Positions 5,306 to 7,550 of a stretch of 7,550 nucleotides of DNA are shown in pieces. A model generated the notes under the pieces. It was given only the letters and a program-made list of their open reading frames with translations, made no database searches and had not been told where the DNA came from. The first letter of the stretch is position 1, and every line of letters begins with the position of its first letter. The translations under genes and the position numbers were made by a program. The DNA comes from Rhodanobacteraceae bacterium (GTDB lineage: Bacteria; Pseudomonadota; Gammaproteobacteria; Xanthomonadales; Rhodanobacteraceae), in NCBI GenBank assembly GCA_025928735.1, contig JAICIW010000093.1:1-7550 (forward strand). Reading direction: 5' to 3'.

Positions 5306-5317
5306 TGACAGCTGTCA
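5306..5317. promoter_or_regulatory. Perfect 12-bp palindrome TGACAGCTGTCA, candidate operator
   Basis: TGACAGCTGTCA equals its own reverse complement. It sits in the 144-bp gap between the divergent membrane-protein gene (start 5247) and prfB (start 5392), 59 bp from the first and 75 bp from the second. A second CAGCTG overlaps its end at 5316-5321. The form suits a dimeric regulator, but I cannot name one. A weak -10-like TAACAT lies at 5357-5362 on the prfB side, without a convincing -35. Confidence 0.4.
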
Positions 5318-5391
5318 GCTGCAGCACCGAAACATGCGGCGATCGCACGGCTTTGCTAACATTCGCAGTCTTTTCTCCAGTCGCCGCCGCC

Positions 5392-6523
5392 ATGCTCGAA
5401 ACCAACCCGATCCGTGCCCGCATCGCGGACCTGCGCGAACGCGTCGAATCGCTTAGGGGGTATCTTTGACTACCCGGCCAAGCGCGAACGTCTCGAAGAA
5501 GTAACCCGCGAACTGGAAAACCCGAACGTCTGGGACGATCCGCAGCGCGCGCAGGATCTGGGTCGCGAGCGGGCGCGCCTCGCCGACTTCGTGGAAGGCT
5601 TGGACGGCATCAGCCACGGGCTCGACGACGCCGGTGAATTGCTGGAGCTGTCCGCCGACGAAGGCGACGATGCCTCCGTAGAATCCGTCGCGCATGACGT
5701 GGATGGATTGGAAACCCACATTGGCAAGCTGGAATTCCAGCGCATGTTCGCGGGCGAGATGGACCCGTCCAACGCGTTCGTGGACATCCAGGCCGGCGCC
5801 GGCGGCACCGAAGCGCAGGACTGGGCCGAGATGTTGCTGCGCATGTACCTGCGCTGGGCCGAGGATCGCGGCTGGCAAACCGAATTGCTGGAAGCCAGCG
5901 ACGGCGAAGTCGCGGGCATCAAGTCGGCGACTTTCCGCGTGGCCGGCGACTACGCCTACGGCTGGTTGAAAACCGAAATCGGCGTGCACCGCCTGGTGCG
6001 GAAATCGCCGTTCGATTCCGACAATCGCCGCCACACCTCGTTCGCATCCGTGTTCGTGTCGCCGGAAGTCGATGACGACATCGACATCGAAATCAATCCC
6101 GCGGATCTGAAGACCGACGTCTATCGTTCGTCCGGCGCCGGCGGCCAGCACGTCAACAAGACCGAGTCCGCGGTGCGCATCACGCACATGCCGTCCGGAA
6201 TCGTGGTGGCGTGCCAGACCGAACGCTCGCAGCACGCCAATCGCGACCGCGCGATGAAGATGCTGCGCGCCAAGTTGTACGAAGCCGAAATGCAGAGACG
6301 CAATGCCGAGAAGGCGGCGGTGGAGGCCACCAAGTCCGACGTTGGCTGGGGCAGTCAGATTCGCAACTACGTGCTCGATCAGTCGCGCATCAAGGATCTT
6401 CGCACCGGCGTCGAACGCACCGATACCCAGCGCGTGCTGGATGGCGACCTCGATGAATTCATCGAGGCCAGTTTGAAGATGGGATTGGAGGCCGGCGCCA
6501 AGCGCGCCGATGCCCAGGGATAA
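5392..6523 (+). CDS. prfB: Peptide chain release factor 2 (RF2), made by programmed +1 frameshift
   Basis: RF2 reads UAA and UGA and triggers peptide release on the ribosome. Translation begins at ATG 5392 and runs 25 codons to an in-frame TGA (5467-5469). A +1 shift at CTT 5464-5466 continues from GAC 5468 to TAA 6521-6523, giving 376 residues (E. coli RF2 has 365). The coiled N-terminal domain is followed by the stop-codon-recognition tripeptide S-P-F at 205-207 and the catalytic G-G-Q at 250-252 in S-S-G-A-G-G-Q-H-V-N-K-T, at the same numbers as in E. coli. The residue at position 246 is Ser rather than the unusual Thr of E. coli K-12. No strong Shine-Dalgarno precedes the ATG. A call that starts inside the second frame, such as GTG 5414, would give a wrong N-terminus. 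The gene is followed by lysS after 5 bp, as in the E. coli prfB-lysS operon. Confidence 0.97.
5455..5470 (+). promoter_or_regulatory. Programmed +1 frameshift site of prfB
   Basis: The sequence AGGGGGTATCTTTGAC is identical to the E. coli RF2 site. An internal Shine-Dalgarno-like AGGGGG (5455-5460) lies three bases before the slippery CTT (5464-5466), followed by the poor stop context TGA-C. When RF2 is scarce the UGA is read slowly, tRNA-Leu slips from CUU to UUU, and full RF2 is made; when RF2 is plentiful the 25-residue product terminates. This is known autoregulation, here at codons 25/26 exactly as in E. coli. Confidence 0.97.
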
Positions 6524-6528
6524 AAGAA

Positions 6529-7550
<1,022 letters not shown>

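Overview
The window is GC-rich and reads as ordinary gammaproteobacterial chromosome. Codon use, the prfB-lysS pair, an E. coli-like asnB and a GTCATTCC/GGAATGAC palindromic repeat all suit a member of the Xanthomonadales (Xanthomonadaceae or Rhodanobacteraceae). That placement is inference from gene content and repeat type. No phage, IS, CRISPR, tRNA or rRNA is visible.

Layout. 1-597 (-): 5'-end fragment of a cation-dependent class I O-methyltransferase. 598-976: divergent control region that holds a probable Asn-codon leader peptide (700-819), a strong intrinsic terminator (847-881) and a second hairpin (924-944). 977-2659 (+): asnB, glutamine-hydrolysing asparagine synthetase B. 2693-3067 (-): small conserved-looking hypothetical protein, convergent with asnB. 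3068-3232: short divergent control region. 3233-4087 (+): exported SAM-methyltransferase-like protein, followed 37 bp later by an NADPH-dependent FMN reductase of the ChrR/YieF type (4125-4685). 4706-4834: an inverted pair of REP-like hairpin repeats between convergent genes. 4843-5247 (-): small four-helix membrane protein of LiaI/LiaF-like type. 5306-5317: perfect 12-bp palindrome between divergent genes. 5392-6523 (+): prfB (RF2) with its programmed +1 frameshift. 6529-7550 (+): lysS, cut by the window edge.

The most notable element is the asnB leader. A 39-codon reading frame with a plausible ribosome binding site ends in N-R-A-N-H-N-A-N-R-W-W-A-R-A. It is followed by mutually exclusive RNA pairings (1:2 protector, 2:3 antiterminator, 3:4 terminator) arranged as in the his/trp/leu attenuators. 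Stalling at the Asn codons for lack of charged tRNA-Asn would open region 2, form the antiterminator and let transcription reach asnB. The regulated enzyme makes exactly the amino acid that the leader codons test. I do not recall a ribosome-mediated Asn attenuator being described for asnB, so this is the main lead.

prfB and lysS form a translation-factor operon with a 5-bp gap. prfB is self-regulated through the in-frame UGA that its own product reads. The remaining genes show no obvious joint pathway.
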